From an uncultured Muribaculaceae bacterium (GTDB lineage: Bacteria; Bacteroidota; Bacteroidia; Bacteroidales; Muribaculaceae): 64,000 nucleotides of DNA. Of this stretch, positions 34,856 to 43,895 are shown piece after piece (position 1 is the stretch's first letter; each line of letters opens with the position of its first letter). A program made the position numbers and the translations under genes. The stretch is from NCBI GenBank assembly GCA_905233915.1, contig CAJOFM010000015.1, positions 1 through 64,000 on the forward strand. Direction: 5' to 3'. The notes below the pieces were generated by a model, which was given only the letters and a program-made list of their open reading frames with translations, was not told the DNA's origin and ran no database searches.

Positions 34856-35569
34856 ATGAAACAGGAAAAAGACCCGATGGGAAGTGCCATCGCCGATTTC
34901 CATGCTACGGGCAAGGCGGCTAAGTTGCGTGTGTTCTCGCCCATGTTCGACGAGGACGAGATACCTGTCAAGACGCTATTCCGCAGCTTTGATGAGATGC
35001 CTGCCATAGAACAGACGGCGTTGCGTGAGGCGACGGGCCGCATCCTCGACGTGGGCGCTGGAGCGGGTTGCCATTCCCTGGCGCTGCAGCACATGGGTAA
35101 ACAAGTGACTGCCATCGATATTTCTCCACTCGCTGTGGCGACGATGCGTGACCGTGGCGTTAAGGAGGTTTTGCAGCAGGATTTTTTTACACTTGACGGC
35201 CAGTATGACACCATACTCATGTTGATGAATGGTATCGGTATTGTGGGTTCCCTCTCGCGTATGCCGGCATTCTTCATGCAGGTGGACCATTTGTTGACAC
35301 CAGGAGGACAGTTGCTTTGCGACTCCAGTGATATCTGTTATATATTTGAGGATGAGGACGGTATCATCGACCTTACAGGCATTGAGGGCTATTATGGTGA
35401 ATTGAACTACCAGATGCAATATAAGAATATCAAGGGAGAAGAGTTTCCATGGTTGTTTATTGATCCCGAGACACTGAAGGAACAAGCTCTGGCTCATGGA
35501 TTCAAAGTGGATGTGATAGCCCGCGGGTCTCATTATGATTACCTTGCGCGCATCATGCGTTCGGCATGA
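34856..35569 (+). CDS. Class I SAM-dependent methyltransferase
   Basis: A 237-residue cytosolic protein with a Rossmann-type methyltransferase core (~55-170). Motif I is ILDVGAGAGCHSLAL, motif II VTAIDISPLAV, motif III-like YDTILMLMNGIGI, and motif IV LLTPGGQLLCDSSD. The substrate is unknown; no C-terminal substrate domain is recognisable. The gene follows the hypothetical protein at 34315. Confidence 0.82.
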   Translation: MKQEKDPMGSAIADFHATGKAAKLRVFSPMFDEDEIPVKTLFRSFDEMPAIEQTALREATGRILDVGAGAGCHSLALQHMGKQVTAIDISPLAVATMRDRGVKEVLQQDFFTLDGQYDTILMLMNGIGIVGSLSRMPAFFMQVDHLLTPGGQLLCDSSDICYIFEDEDGIIDLTGIEGYYGELNYQMQYKNIKGEEFPWLFIDPETLKEQALAHGFKVDVIARGSHYDYLARIMRSA

Positions 35570-35671
35570 TTTTTGCAGTGGTAGAGTTGTAAAACAGAAT
35601 TAAAAATAGCTAAAAAAAAGATATTAGGCATAATATCGCGTTTTGTGGCCAAGTTATAATGAAAAAAGTTG

Positions 35672-35679
35672 TATCTTTG
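35672..35679 (+). promoter_or_regulatory. -7 box for the GT2 gene
   Basis: TATCTTTG 46 bases before ATG 35726; a TTTG at 35642 is 26 bases upstream, too far for the usual spacing. Confidence 0.45.
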
Positions 35680-35725
35680 CATTTCGATATTTTGCCGACT
35701 AATGACTAAAAATTTATAAGCACCA

Positions 35726-36496
35726 ATGAAGTCCGACAGCTTAGTTATTATTCCTACTTATAACGAGAAGGAGAATATCAGGAATATCATCACTGCAGTG
35801 CTCAATATAACTGAGCACCAGTTTGATGTGCTCATAGTTGACGATAACTCGCCTGATGGCACCGCTGCCATCGTGGATGAGATGATTGCCGTTCAACCTG
35901 AACGCATCAATATTCTCAAGCGGCCGGGCAAGCAAGGTCTGGGCACTGCCTACATCGCTGGCTTCAAGTGGGCTCTGGACCACGGCTATGAATACATCAT
36001 CGAGATGGATGCTGACTTCTCACATCCGGTCAACAAGTTGCCTGAACTGCAGGCAACGTGTGCCGACGGTGGCGCAGACGTCTCGGTGGGTTCACGCTAT
36101 ATCTCAGGCGTGAATGTCGTCAACTGGCCTATGGGCAGGATGTTGATGAGTTACTATGCGTCGGCCTATGTCCGCCTGATTACGGGCATGAAGGTGCGTG
36201 ACGCTACGGCGGGTTTTGTGTGCTACCGCCGCGAGGTGCTGCAGTCCATCAACCTGGATGGTATCGAGTTCAAGGGCTATGCTTTCCAAATTGAGATGAA
36301 GTTCACTGCCCACTGCATGGGATATAGAATCAAGGAGGTTCCTATCGTCTTTATCAACCGTGTGCTGGGTACCAGCAAGATGAACAGCAGTATCTTCTTT
36401 GAGGCTTTGTGGGGTGTTATCAAGTTGCGTTGGGATTCAATCTTCAACAAGAAACGCTTCACACGCATGCCGCTGCCCAAACAGATTACGGCATAA
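35726..36496 (+). CDS. Polyprenol-phosphate mannosyltransferase-like GT2 enzyme
   Basis: A 256-residue family 2 glycosyltransferase close to dolichol/polyprenol-monophosphate mannose synthases. Visible motifs: LVIIPTYNEKENI, VLIVDDNSPDGTAA, RPGKQGLGTAYIAGFKWAL, EMDADFSHP (metal-binding DxD-type), and the acceptor region DATAGFVCYRREVL. It would transfer mannose, or a related sugar, from a nucleotide sugar to a lipid phosphate at the inner membrane, supplying surface glycosylation. No membrane segment is obvious at the C-terminus. A terminator follows. Confidence 0.85.
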   Translation: MKSDSLVIIPTYNEKENIRNIITAVLNITEHQFDVLIVDDNSPDGTAAIVDEMIAVQPERINILKRPGKQGLGTAYIAGFKWALDHGYEYIIEMDADFSHPVNKLPELQATCADGGADVSVGSRYISGVNVVNWPMGRMLMSYYASAYVRLITGMKVRDATAGFVCYRREVLQSINLDGIEFKGYAFQIEMKFTAHCMGYRIKEVPIVFINRVLGTSKMNSSIFFEALWGVIKLRWDSIFNKKRFTRMPLPKQITA

Positions 36497-36508
36497 GCCA
36501 CTCCATAT

Positions 36509-36558
36509 AAAAGCCGACTTGATTATTTGTTGAGAATTTTCAAGGCGGCTTTTGTTTT
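36509..36558 (+). terminator. Terminator after the GT2 gene
   Basis: AAAAGCCG and CGGCTTTT pair, extended by CTTG/CAAG across one A-G mismatch, with a 19-base loop, followed by GTTTT. Confidence 0.75.
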
Positions 36559-36614
36559 GGCATGGTATTTGCCCTAACTGAGGCGTTATCAATTGTGAAA
36601 ATTGACTGAAACCA

Positions 36615-39302
36615 ATGAATCATAATCATATCACTGGATTGACTACCGAGCAGGTGCTGGAAAGCCGCATGAGGCATGGTTCCAACGTGCTCACTCCTCC
36701 CGCACGCGAGCCGTTGTGGAGGCAGTTCCTCAAAAAATTCAACGATCCTCTCATCAAGATACTTCTGGTTGCTCTTATCCTATCAGTGGCACTGTCGCTG
36801 TATGAATATTTTGGGCTACACAAGGAAGCAACGGTATTGTTTGAACCGATAGGCATTTTTGTTGCTATTGTTTTGGCGACACTGGTGGGCTTTTTGGTTG
36901 AGGTCAATGCCAATAAAAAGTTCCGCCTGCTCAATCAGACCGATGACCATGTTGGCGTTAAGGTCATGCGCGATGGACATATCACGCAAGTGCCCCGCTG
37001 CGACATTGTAGTGGGTGATATCGTTATTCTGGATACTGGAGAGAAAGTCCCTGCCGATGGCAATGTCATTGATAGCTTCAATTTAACGGTCGATGAGAGC
37101 TCTTTCACGGGCGAGCCCTCGGCATGGAAAACCCATGACGAGGCAGCCGCTCAGCGTGAAAAGGAGGCGACCTATCCTGCAAACATGCTGCTGCGAGGCA
37201 GCACAGTCATTGAGGGAAACGCTAAGATGCGGGTACAGAATGTGGGAGACAAGACCGAATTTGGCAAGGTATATAGGGATGCGCAGATTGAAAACAACAT
37301 CAAGACGCCGCTCACCCAGCAGCTTGACAGATTAGGACGTACAATTGCCCGTGGCAGTTACATCATGGCGGGCTTGCTGGTGCTTGGCCGTGTGGTTGAG
37401 TATGTGGTGGGTGGCAGTGAGGGCTTTGTGGCCGATGCCCAGTACTTTATCGAGACTGTTATGTTGGCGGTTACTCTGATTGTGGTTTCGGTTCCCGAAG
37501 GATTACCAATGAGTGTCACGCTCTCGTTGGCGTTGAGTATGCGCAAGATGCTCAAACACAACAATTTGGTGCGAAGAATGCATGCATGCGAGACAATGGG
37601 CGCCACTACAGTGATCTGTACCGACAAGACCGGCACACTCACACAGAACAAGATGCAGGTTTATCAAGCCCATTTCAACGGGTTGTCCGAGGGGCAACAT
37701 CTTGCTAAGGACGAGACAAGCGAACTGATAGCCCAGAGTATTGCATGCAACAGCACTGCATACCTTGACGATAGTGATTCTGACCATGTTGTAGCTTTGG
37801 GAAATCCCACCGAAGGAGCCCTGTTGCTGTGGTTGCGTGATCAAGGCGTAGACTATATGGAAACGCGCGAGAACTGCAAAGTGATCGCCCAATCCCCGTT
37901 CTCGACAATGACCAAGTTCATGGCAACAGTCATTGGGCGCCCTGATGGAAAACGCGTGTTATTGCTTAAAGGTGCGCCTGAAATTGTTATGCGGCTGTGC
38001 GGTATGCGCCAGGATGATTCTCTATTCCTTGAGGTGAATAAAGAATTGGCTGATTATCAGTCCAAAGCGATGCGCACATTGGCGTTTGCTTGCCGTTTCC
38101 TAGATGCTAGCGAAAAGCCGGAGATTGTGCTGCGTGATTTGAAAAACGGGACTGCCGAATCGATGCGTTTTCAGGGGATTGTCGCTATTAGTGACCCTGT
38201 ACGCGCTGATGTGCCAGCTGCTATTCAAGATTGCCGCAATGCGGGAGTGAAGGTTAAGATTGTTACGGGAGACACCGGGGCTACGGCCCGTGAGATTGGC
38301 CGCCAGGTTGGGTTGTGGACCGAGGCGGACAGTGACGATGCAATCATCACAGGACCGGATTTCGCTGCCTTGAGTGATGAAGAAGCTGCTAAGCGTGCGG
38401 CGTCTATCAAGATTATGGCCCGTGCCCGTCCCGATGACAAGGCGCGTCTTGTGCGACTCCTGCAGCAACAGCATGAAGTGGTCGCCGTTACGGGTGATGG
38501 TACCAATGACGCCCCCGCGCTCAATGCCGCCCAGGTCGGCTTGTCGATGGGTGACGGCACTGCCGTGGCCAAGGAGGCAAGTGACATCACCATTATCGAC
38601 AATTCTTTCGCAAGCATCAACAAGGCTGTGTTGTGGGGTCGATCCCTGTATAGCAATATCCAGCGTTTCATCCTCTTCCAGTTGGCCGTTAACGTCTGTG
38701 CCTGTCTTGTGGTGGCGATATGCTCATTCTTCAGCAAGCAGCCGGCGCTGACGGTAACCCAGATGTTGTGGGTCAACCTCATTATGGACACTTTTGCTGC
38801 ACTGGCGCTTGCGGCGTTGCCGCCTAACAGCGTACTCATGCGTCAAAAGCCCCGTGATTCCCGTGCGAGCATCATCACTTCAACGATGATGAAATTTATC
38901 ATGATTTCAGGTTCAATTTTTGCTGTTCTCATGATAGGCCTGTATTATTATTTCGTGCGCGAAGCTAATGGCGGTCCTGTGTTTGCGCGTGGCATCAATC
39001 CTAATATCAATCCGCACGAGATGGGCATTTTCTTCAGCGTTTTCGTGTTCCTCCAGTTCTGGAATATGTTGAACGCAAGAGCCTTTGCGACAGGCAAATG
39101 GGCCTTTAACAACATGGAGGACAGCAAGGTCTTTTGGGTTGTGGCTGCAGTCATTTTTGTGGGTCAGATTGCCATCGTCCAGTTCTTTTCGCCTTTGTTT
39201 AACTGCGCGCCTCTTGAATTGACTGATTGGCTGTGGATTATATTGGGCACATTCCCCGTATTTTTGGTGGGGCAGGTCGTGTCGAAAGTGCAGAATAAAT
39301 AG
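36615..39302 (+). CDS. Calcium-transporting P-type ATPase, PMCA type
   Basis: An 895-residue inner-membrane pump that probably exports Ca2+. Order: N-terminal cation ATPase domain, M1-M2, actuator domain with FTGEP (the family usually has TGES; the catalytic Glu is kept), M3-M4 with VSVPEGLPMS, phosphorylation site CTDKTGTLTQNKMQ (Asp337), nucleotide domain with KGAPE, KIVTGD hinge, GDGTNDAPAL, then six C-terminal helices. Length and the PEGLP motif match PMCA/SERCA-like prokaryotic pumps. The ion is inferred from family. Confidence 0.9.
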   Translation: MNHNHITGLTTEQVLESRMRHGSNVLTPPAREPLWRQFLKKFNDPLIKILLVALILSVALSLYEYFGLHKEATVLFEPIGIFVAIVLATLVGFLVEVNANKKFRLLNQTDDHVGVKVMRDGHITQVPRCDIVVGDIVILDTGEKVPADGNVIDSFNLTVDESSFTGEPSAWKTHDEAAAQREKEATYPANMLLRGSTVIEGNAKMRVQNVGDKTEFGKVYRDAQIENNIKTPLTQQLDRLGRTIARGSYIMAGLLVLGRVVEYVVGGSEGFVADAQYFIETVMLAVTLIVVSVPEGLPMSVTLSLALSMRKMLKHNNLVRRMHACETMGATTVICTDKTGTLTQNKMQVYQAHFNGLSEGQHLAKDETSELIAQSIACNSTAYLDDSDSDHVVALGNPTEGALLLWLRDQGVDYMETRENCKVIAQSPFSTMTKFMATVIGRPDGKRVLLLKGAPEIVMRLCGMRQDDSLFLEVNKELADYQSKAMRTLAFACRFLDASEKPEIVLRDLKNGTAESMRFQGIVAISDPVRADVPAAIQDCRNAGVKVKIVTGDTGATAREIGRQVGLWTEADSDDAIITGPDFAALSDEEAAKRAASIKIMARARPDDKARLVRLLQQQHEVVAVTGDGTNDAPALNAAQVGLSMGDGTAVAKEASDITIIDNSFASINKAVLWGRSLYSNIQRFILFQLAVNVCACLVVAICSFFSKQPALTVTQMLWVNLIMDTFAALALAALPPNSVLMRQKPRDSRASIITSTMMKFIMISGSIFAVLMIGLYYYFVREANGGPVFARGINPNINPHEMGIFFSVFVFLQFWNMLNARAFATGKWAFNNMEDSKVFWVVAAVIFVGQIAIVQFFSPLFNCAPLELTDWLWIILGTFPVFLVGQVVSKVQNK

Positions 39303-39340
39303 TAATTGCGAAAGTTTTTACAAAATATTAATGGTAAAAT

Positions 39341-39372
39341 TTTGTTGGTTCAGCAGAATTGATGTAATTTTG
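39341..39372 (+). promoter_or_regulatory. Promoter of the T9SS-tail protein gene
   Basis: TTTG (39341-39344), 20 bases, TAATTTTG (39365-39372): full consensus, 63 bases before ATG 39436. Confidence 0.8.
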
Positions 39373-39435
39373 CGACATCTATATAGTATAGTATTGTAAA
39401 CCAACAAATAATAACTTAATAAATTTCAAGCTACA

Positions 39436-40650
39436 ATGAAAAAATCATTACTATCTGCTTTTGTAATGGCTCTTGCATGCTTTGGCTCAGCCAATGCTGC
39501 TGTAGAGGTTATCGCAACCAATGTGGCCCAGCCCGCTAACGACACCCTGTTGTTCGCTATGCCCGTAAACCCTGAGATCTCTCAGGAGATTTGGACTTCT
39601 TATCAGCCTGAGACCGGTGGTGAGATGCGTTTCATGAAATTCCAGCCCGAGTACTTGGTTACCGCTCAGGATTTCACCAAGGGTGATGTTACCAAGGGTA
39701 CAGCTACTCTGCCCGCCAACGCTAAGGTGATTGGCCTGGCTCTCGACGGATATGATATCGGCAGCGATATTACCAGCAAGGGCGTTTTCCATGAGGCTAC
39801 CGCTTGGTGCCGCAACGTCCCCAGGGACAAGATGACACTTGACTATCTTGACTTGTTCGATGGTTATAGGACCCATGCTCCCCAGGGCCAGTTGTGCGTT
39901 GATACCGTAACTTATCGTGGCTATGATGTCTATGGCACTGACCATCCTGGTGTGATCTGCACCTTTGACCTCAATGCTACTGCCGAGAATCCCTGCACCA
40001 TCGTTGACATTCCCTTCGGCAATCCCGATGATCCCCACATGCCTTTCTGGTATCAGGGTGAGAATATCTACCTGACTCTGTGGCTGACCAACTACTTTGA
40101 TGTTCACATGAAGTACCACTACATGGCTTACGACCAGGCCGAGGCTCAGTATGCCAGCCTTATGCGTACCGGTAACTACTGCTTCAACAGTGAGTCACAG
40201 TATGACATTCTGGACTTCTTCGGCATGGAGCTGATGTATGAGTTGCCCGAGTATCGCATTCCCGCTTTCCGCACTCCTTACTACACCAACGATATCCGCG
40301 TAACTGGTGAGGGTTATGAGACCTTCTTCGAGCTTCGCGATGAGGATGGCAATGTAATCGAGCGTGACGCCGATGGTAACTACTACAGCTTGGATCACAC
40401 CAAGACCTATACCGTATTTGTTGCTGACAAGGCTCGTGGTTCTTTCACCTTCGACAACATCTACACTGATATCGACCTGATTATCCGTAACCTCACCGCT
40501 GTTGAGGAGGTTAACGCTGGTAAGACTGTTGCAAGTGTGAACTACTTCAACCTGGCAGGTCAGATGAGCGAGCAGCCCGTTAACGGTGTGAACATCGTTG
40601 TTACCACCTACACCGATGGTACCCGCAGCACCGCTAAGGTGATTAAGTAA
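39436..40650 (+). CDS. Secreted protein with T9SS sorting tail
   Basis: A 404-residue secreted protein: signal peptide (~1-21), an unrecognised acidic and aromatic-rich body, and a C-terminal sorting tail (~362-404) reading GKTVASVNYFNLAGQ..GVNIVVTTYTDGTRSTAKVIK in two parts. The same tail ends the proteins at 20966 and 54696. T9SS tails direct proteins across the outer membrane and may be cleaved with attachment to surface polysaccharide. The body has regular blocks that suggest beta-sandwich folds, but no enzyme motif. It has its own promoter and terminator, so it is a monocistron. Its position next to the SusC/D locus may be chance. Confidence 0.75.
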   Translation: MKKSLLSAFVMALACFGSANAAVEVIATNVAQPANDTLLFAMPVNPEISQEIWTSYQPETGGEMRFMKFQPEYLVTAQDFTKGDVTKGTATLPANAKVIGLALDGYDIGSDITSKGVFHEATAWCRNVPRDKMTLDYLDLFDGYRTHAPQGQLCVDTVTYRGYDVYGTDHPGVICTFDLNATAENPCTIVDIPFGNPDDPHMPFWYQGENIYLTLWLTNYFDVHMKYHYMAYDQAEAQYASLMRTGNYCFNSESQYDILDFFGMELMYELPEYRIPAFRTPYYTNDIRVTGEGYETFFELRDEDGNVIERDADGNYYSLDHTKTYTVFVADKARGSFTFDNIYTDIDLIIRNLTAVEEVNAGKTVASVNYFNLAGQMSEQPVNGVNIVVTTYTDGTRSTAKVIK

Positions 40651-40686
40651 GATAACTCACTTGAGTTAAACAAAGACTTTTCAAGG

Positions 40687-40725
40687 AGTCGCCAACCACT
40701 CAATGTGGTTGGCGACTTTCTTTTC
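40687..40725 (+). terminator. Strong intrinsic terminator
   Basis: A perfect 13-bp stem, AGTCGCCAACCAC with its complement, loop TCAAT, followed by TTCTTTTCT. Confidence 0.92.
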
Positions 40726-40736
40726 TGTTGTGAGGC

Positions 40737-40767
40737 TTGCCATTTTAAGGGATTGTGACTACCTTTG
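40737..40767 (+). promoter_or_regulatory. Promoter of the SusC/SusD locus
   Basis: TTG (40737-40739), 20 bases, TACCTTTG (40760-40767), 27 bases before the susC-like ATG at 40795. No ECF sigma/anti-sigma pair or hybrid two-component gene lies nearby. Confidence 0.65.
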
Positions 40768-40794
40768 CCTACAGCAAATCAATCATATAAGGTT

Positions 40795-43700
40795 ATGATA
40801 AAACAACTAAAAGTCAAACCTCGATATCTAATCAGGTTGCTAGTAATACTGGCTTTCCTTGCAGGAGGTGATATCGCGTCAAATGCCACTCCAGTGCCGC
40901 AGACGCAGAACGGCGCTGTTGTCCAGGCTGTGACGGGACAAGTGCTTGACGAGAATGGAGACCCCATGATCGGGGCGACTGTGAGTGTTAAGGGCACCAT
41001 TGTGGCAACTGCCACCGATTTTGATGGGCGGTTCAGCATTAATGCGGCCCACGGCGCCACCTTGACCGTCAACTTTGTAGGCTACAACACCCGCACTGTT
41101 CTGGTGGATGGTTCAGACCTGATGATTACACTGGAACCGTCGGCCTCTCGTGATCTTGAAGAGGTTGTGGTGACGGCTTTGGGTATCAAGAAGGAGGTTA
41201 GGTCGCTGTCCTACAATGTGCAGCAGGTCACTGGTGATGCCTTAACGAGGGTACAGGATGCTAACTTTGTCAACTCCCTGGCTGGCAAAGTGGCCGGTGT
41301 GACTATCAATGCCAGTGCGACTGGTGCGGGTGGCAGCAGCCGCGTCGTCATGCGTGGCGCCAAGTCCATCAACGGCAACAACAATGTGCTCTATGTGGTG
41401 GACGGTATCCCCATGCAGAACCTCAGTAGTGAGCAGCCCGAAGGCATCTTTGCCGGTGCGGGGCAGACGGGAGATGCCACGGCCAACATTAACCCTGATG
41501 ATATCGAGAGCATCAGTGCCCTTACAGGGCCTACAGCAGCTGCCCTCTATGGCGCCAATGCCGCTAATGGTGTCATCATCATTAATACCAAGCGTGGACG
41601 CGCGGGTAGGGTAGACGTGACTTATAACGGCAGTTTCCAGTTCTCTCATCCTTTTGTGCTGCCTCGTTTCCAGAACCAGTATGGACCTAGTGAGACGGGC
41701 AGTTACTTCAGTTGGGGAGAGAAATTGGTAGAGCCCAGTAGCTACCGTCCTGCCGACTTCTTCCAAACGGGTACCAACATCGCCAATTCGGTCAGTTTGA
41801 GCACGGGCACCGACAAGAATCAGACCTACTTGTCTCTTGGCTCTACTAACGCCCAGGGCATCATCCACAGCAACAACTACGACCGCTATAACCTGAGTGT
41901 GCGTAATACCACCAGTTTCCTTGACGACCGCATGACCCTCGACCTAGGCTACATGCTCACGGCCGTTAAGGAGCAGAACATGATCAGCCAGGGCCAGTAC
42001 CACAATCCGCTGGTGCCAGTCTATCTGTTCCCTGCGGGAGACGATTTCTCCAAGTTGGGCTACTTTGAACGCTACGACACGGGCCGCAATTTCCCTGTGC
42101 AGTACTGGCCCTACAATTATGACATCTCGATGGAAAATCCCTATTGGGAGACCGAGCGAGAGCGCTTCGTCAATCACAAGGAGCGCCACCAGGCGACAGT
42201 ATCGCTCAATTGGAGCATCACGCCATGGCTGGACATCACGGGCCGCGTTAAGTATGACAAGAGCAGCGACAAATATGAGGAGAAATTCTTTGCCTCTACC
42301 AACACGCTCTATGCCTCCAAATACGGTCACTATGGCCTGCGCAACGTGAGCAACCGCCAACTCTATGCCGAGGCCTTTGCCAAGGTCAATAAGTATTTCG
42401 GTCACGACCATTGGAACATCAGTGGTGTTTTGGGTGCCAGCTTTGACCAACGCGACAACGCCATTGAGGGCTTCAGTGGCCATTTGAAGGGAACGGCCAA
42501 CAAGTTCACCTATGCGAATGTCGAGACCACCAACTCGACGTTCAAGCCAGTCCAGAGTGGTTACCGTACCCAATTACAGAGTGTCTATGCCACCGCCCAG
42601 CTGGGTTTTGAAAGCAAGGTCTATGTTGACTTGACTGCCCGCAACGACTGGTCATCGAAACTTGAAAAGAGTTATTTCTACTGGTCGGCGGGTATTTCGG
42701 CAATCTGGACCGATATCTTTTCGGGCATCAAGAGTTATGATTGGCTCAATTACCTCAAGACCCGTGTGGGTTACTCCCAGGTGGGTAACGAGCCCAACGA
42801 GCCTTTCTTGACGCGTGAGACCTACGCCATCAACCCTTCAACAGGTCTTGCCGAGACCTCGACACGCATGCTTACCGACCTCAAACCCGAGCGCACTGAC
42901 TCGTGGGAAGCCGGTATTGATATGTATATGTTCCGTAACCGCTTGCGCCTGAACGCGACACTTTACCAGTCTAGCACGCGCAACCAGTTCTTCTATCCCA
43001 CACTGCCCGCATCGTCGGGTTATACCAGTGCGGTGGTCAATGGCGGCCGTGTGGACAACAAGGGTGTTGAGTTGACAGCCCGCTATATGCAGCCCATAGG
43101 CCCGCTCACATGGGAGACTTTTGTCACTTGGACGCTCAACCGAAACAAGGTCAAGGAATTGCTCAAGAATTGGCGCAATCCCATCGATGTCGAGGTTTAC
43201 AACCTTGATGAACTCTACATGGGTGGCACCTCGGGCTACCAGATACGCCTAACCGAGGGAGGCACCCTGAGCGATGTGTATGTTTCCACGCTCAAGACCG
43301 ACGAGCACGGTGCCATCTACGTCAACCCCGAGCGTCAGAATGTCGAGGCCAATCCCAACAATAATGCCTACTACATCTATGCTGGGCAGTCAGCGCCACG
43401 CTACAATCTCTCGTGGGGTAACACGTTCACGTTAAAGGGCGTGACCCTTTCGGCACTGTTGTCCTACCGTAATGGTGGCATTGTCGTGAGCGAAACCCAG
43501 GCAATCCTGGACTATTACGGGGCTTCTGAGGCTTCACAGGAAGCCCGCAACAACGGCGGCGTACTCGTCAACGGCAAGTTGGTCAATGCGCAAGGCTTCT
43601 ATCAGACCGTGGGCAATCCCAACGGCACCGTGGATGCCCGCTATGTCTATAGCGCGACCAACCTCAGGTTGGCCGAACTGAGCCTTTCTTATGACGTGCC

Positions 43701-43893
43701 TGTCAATCGCTGGGTGAAATGGATCAAGGGCTTGAATGTGGCTTTTGTGGCGCACAACCTGTGCATGCTTTACAACAAGGCGCCCTATGACCCCGAGGCG
43801 ACATCCAACACGGGTACCTACTACCAGGGCATCGACTACTTCATGCAGCCCAGCCTGCGTTCCATGGGATTTAATGTGAAACTCAAATTCTGA
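40795..43893 (+). CDS. SusC/RagA-family TonB-linked outer-membrane protein
   Basis: A 1032-residue glycan importer. Order: signal sequence (~1-32), carboxypeptidase-regulatory-like domain (~45-125; VTGQVLDENGDPMIGATVSV, DFDGRFSI), TonB-box region (EEVVVTALGIKKEVR), plug (~140-245) with LYVVDGIPM, and barrel ending in FNVKLKF. The start MIKQLKVKPR at 40795 is used because the promoter overlaps the ten earlier codons. It forms the transport pair with the SusD-like lipoprotein immediately downstream (2-base gap). The likely cargo is a host N-glycan, judged from the GH18 gene that follows. Confidence 0.93.
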   Translation: MIKQLKVKPRYLIRLLVILAFLAGGDIASNATPVPQTQNGAVVQAVTGQVLDENGDPMIGATVSVKGTIVATATDFDGRFSINAAHGATLTVNFVGYNTRTVLVDGSDLMITLEPSASRDLEEVVVTALGIKKEVRSLSYNVQQVTGDALTRVQDANFVNSLAGKVAGVTINASATGAGGSSRVVMRGAKSINGNNNVLYVVDGIPMQNLSSEQPEGIFAGAGQTGDATANINPDDIESISALTGPTAAALYGANAANGVIIINTKRGRAGRVDVTYNGSFQFSHPFVLPRFQNQYGPSETGSYFSWGEKLVEPSSYRPADFFQTGTNIANSVSLSTGTDKNQTYLSLGSTNAQGIIHSNNYDRYNLSVRNTTSFLDDRMTLDLGYMLTAVKEQNMISQGQYHNPLVPVYLFPAGDDFSKLGYFERYDTGRNFPVQYWPYNYDISMENPYWETERERFVNHKERHQATVSLNWSITPWLDITGRVKYDKSSDKYEEKFFASTNTLYASKYGHYGLRNVSNRQLYAEAFAKVNKYFGHDHWNISGVLGASFDQRDNAIEGFSGHLKGTANKFTYANVETTNSTFKPVQSGYRTQLQSVYATAQLGFESKVYVDLTARNDWSSKLEKSYFYWSAGISAIWTDIFSGIKSYDWLNYLKTRVGYSQVGNEPNEPFLTRETYAINPSTGLAETSTRMLTDLKPERTDSWEAGIDMYMFRNRLRLNATLYQSSTRNQFFYPTLPASSGYTSAVVNGGRVDNKGVELTARYMQPIGPLTWETFVTWTLNRNKVKELLKNWRNPIDVEVYNLDELYMGGTSGYQIRLTEGGTLSDVYVSTLKTDEHGAIYVNPERQNVEANPNNNAYYIYAGQSAPRYNLSWGNTFTLKGVTLSALLSYRNGGIVVSETQAILDYYGASEASQEARNNGGVLVNGKLVNAQGFYQTVGNPNGTVDARYVYSATNLRLAELSLSYDVPVNRWVKWIKGLNVAFVAHNLCMLYNKAPYDPEATSNTGTYYQGIDYFMQPSLRSMGFNVKLKF

Positions 43894-43895
43894 CG

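Noticed and set aside
40765-40794. Longer start for the SusC-like gene
   Set aside because: The promoter -7 box (40760-40767) overlaps these codons, so they cannot be translated from that transcript.
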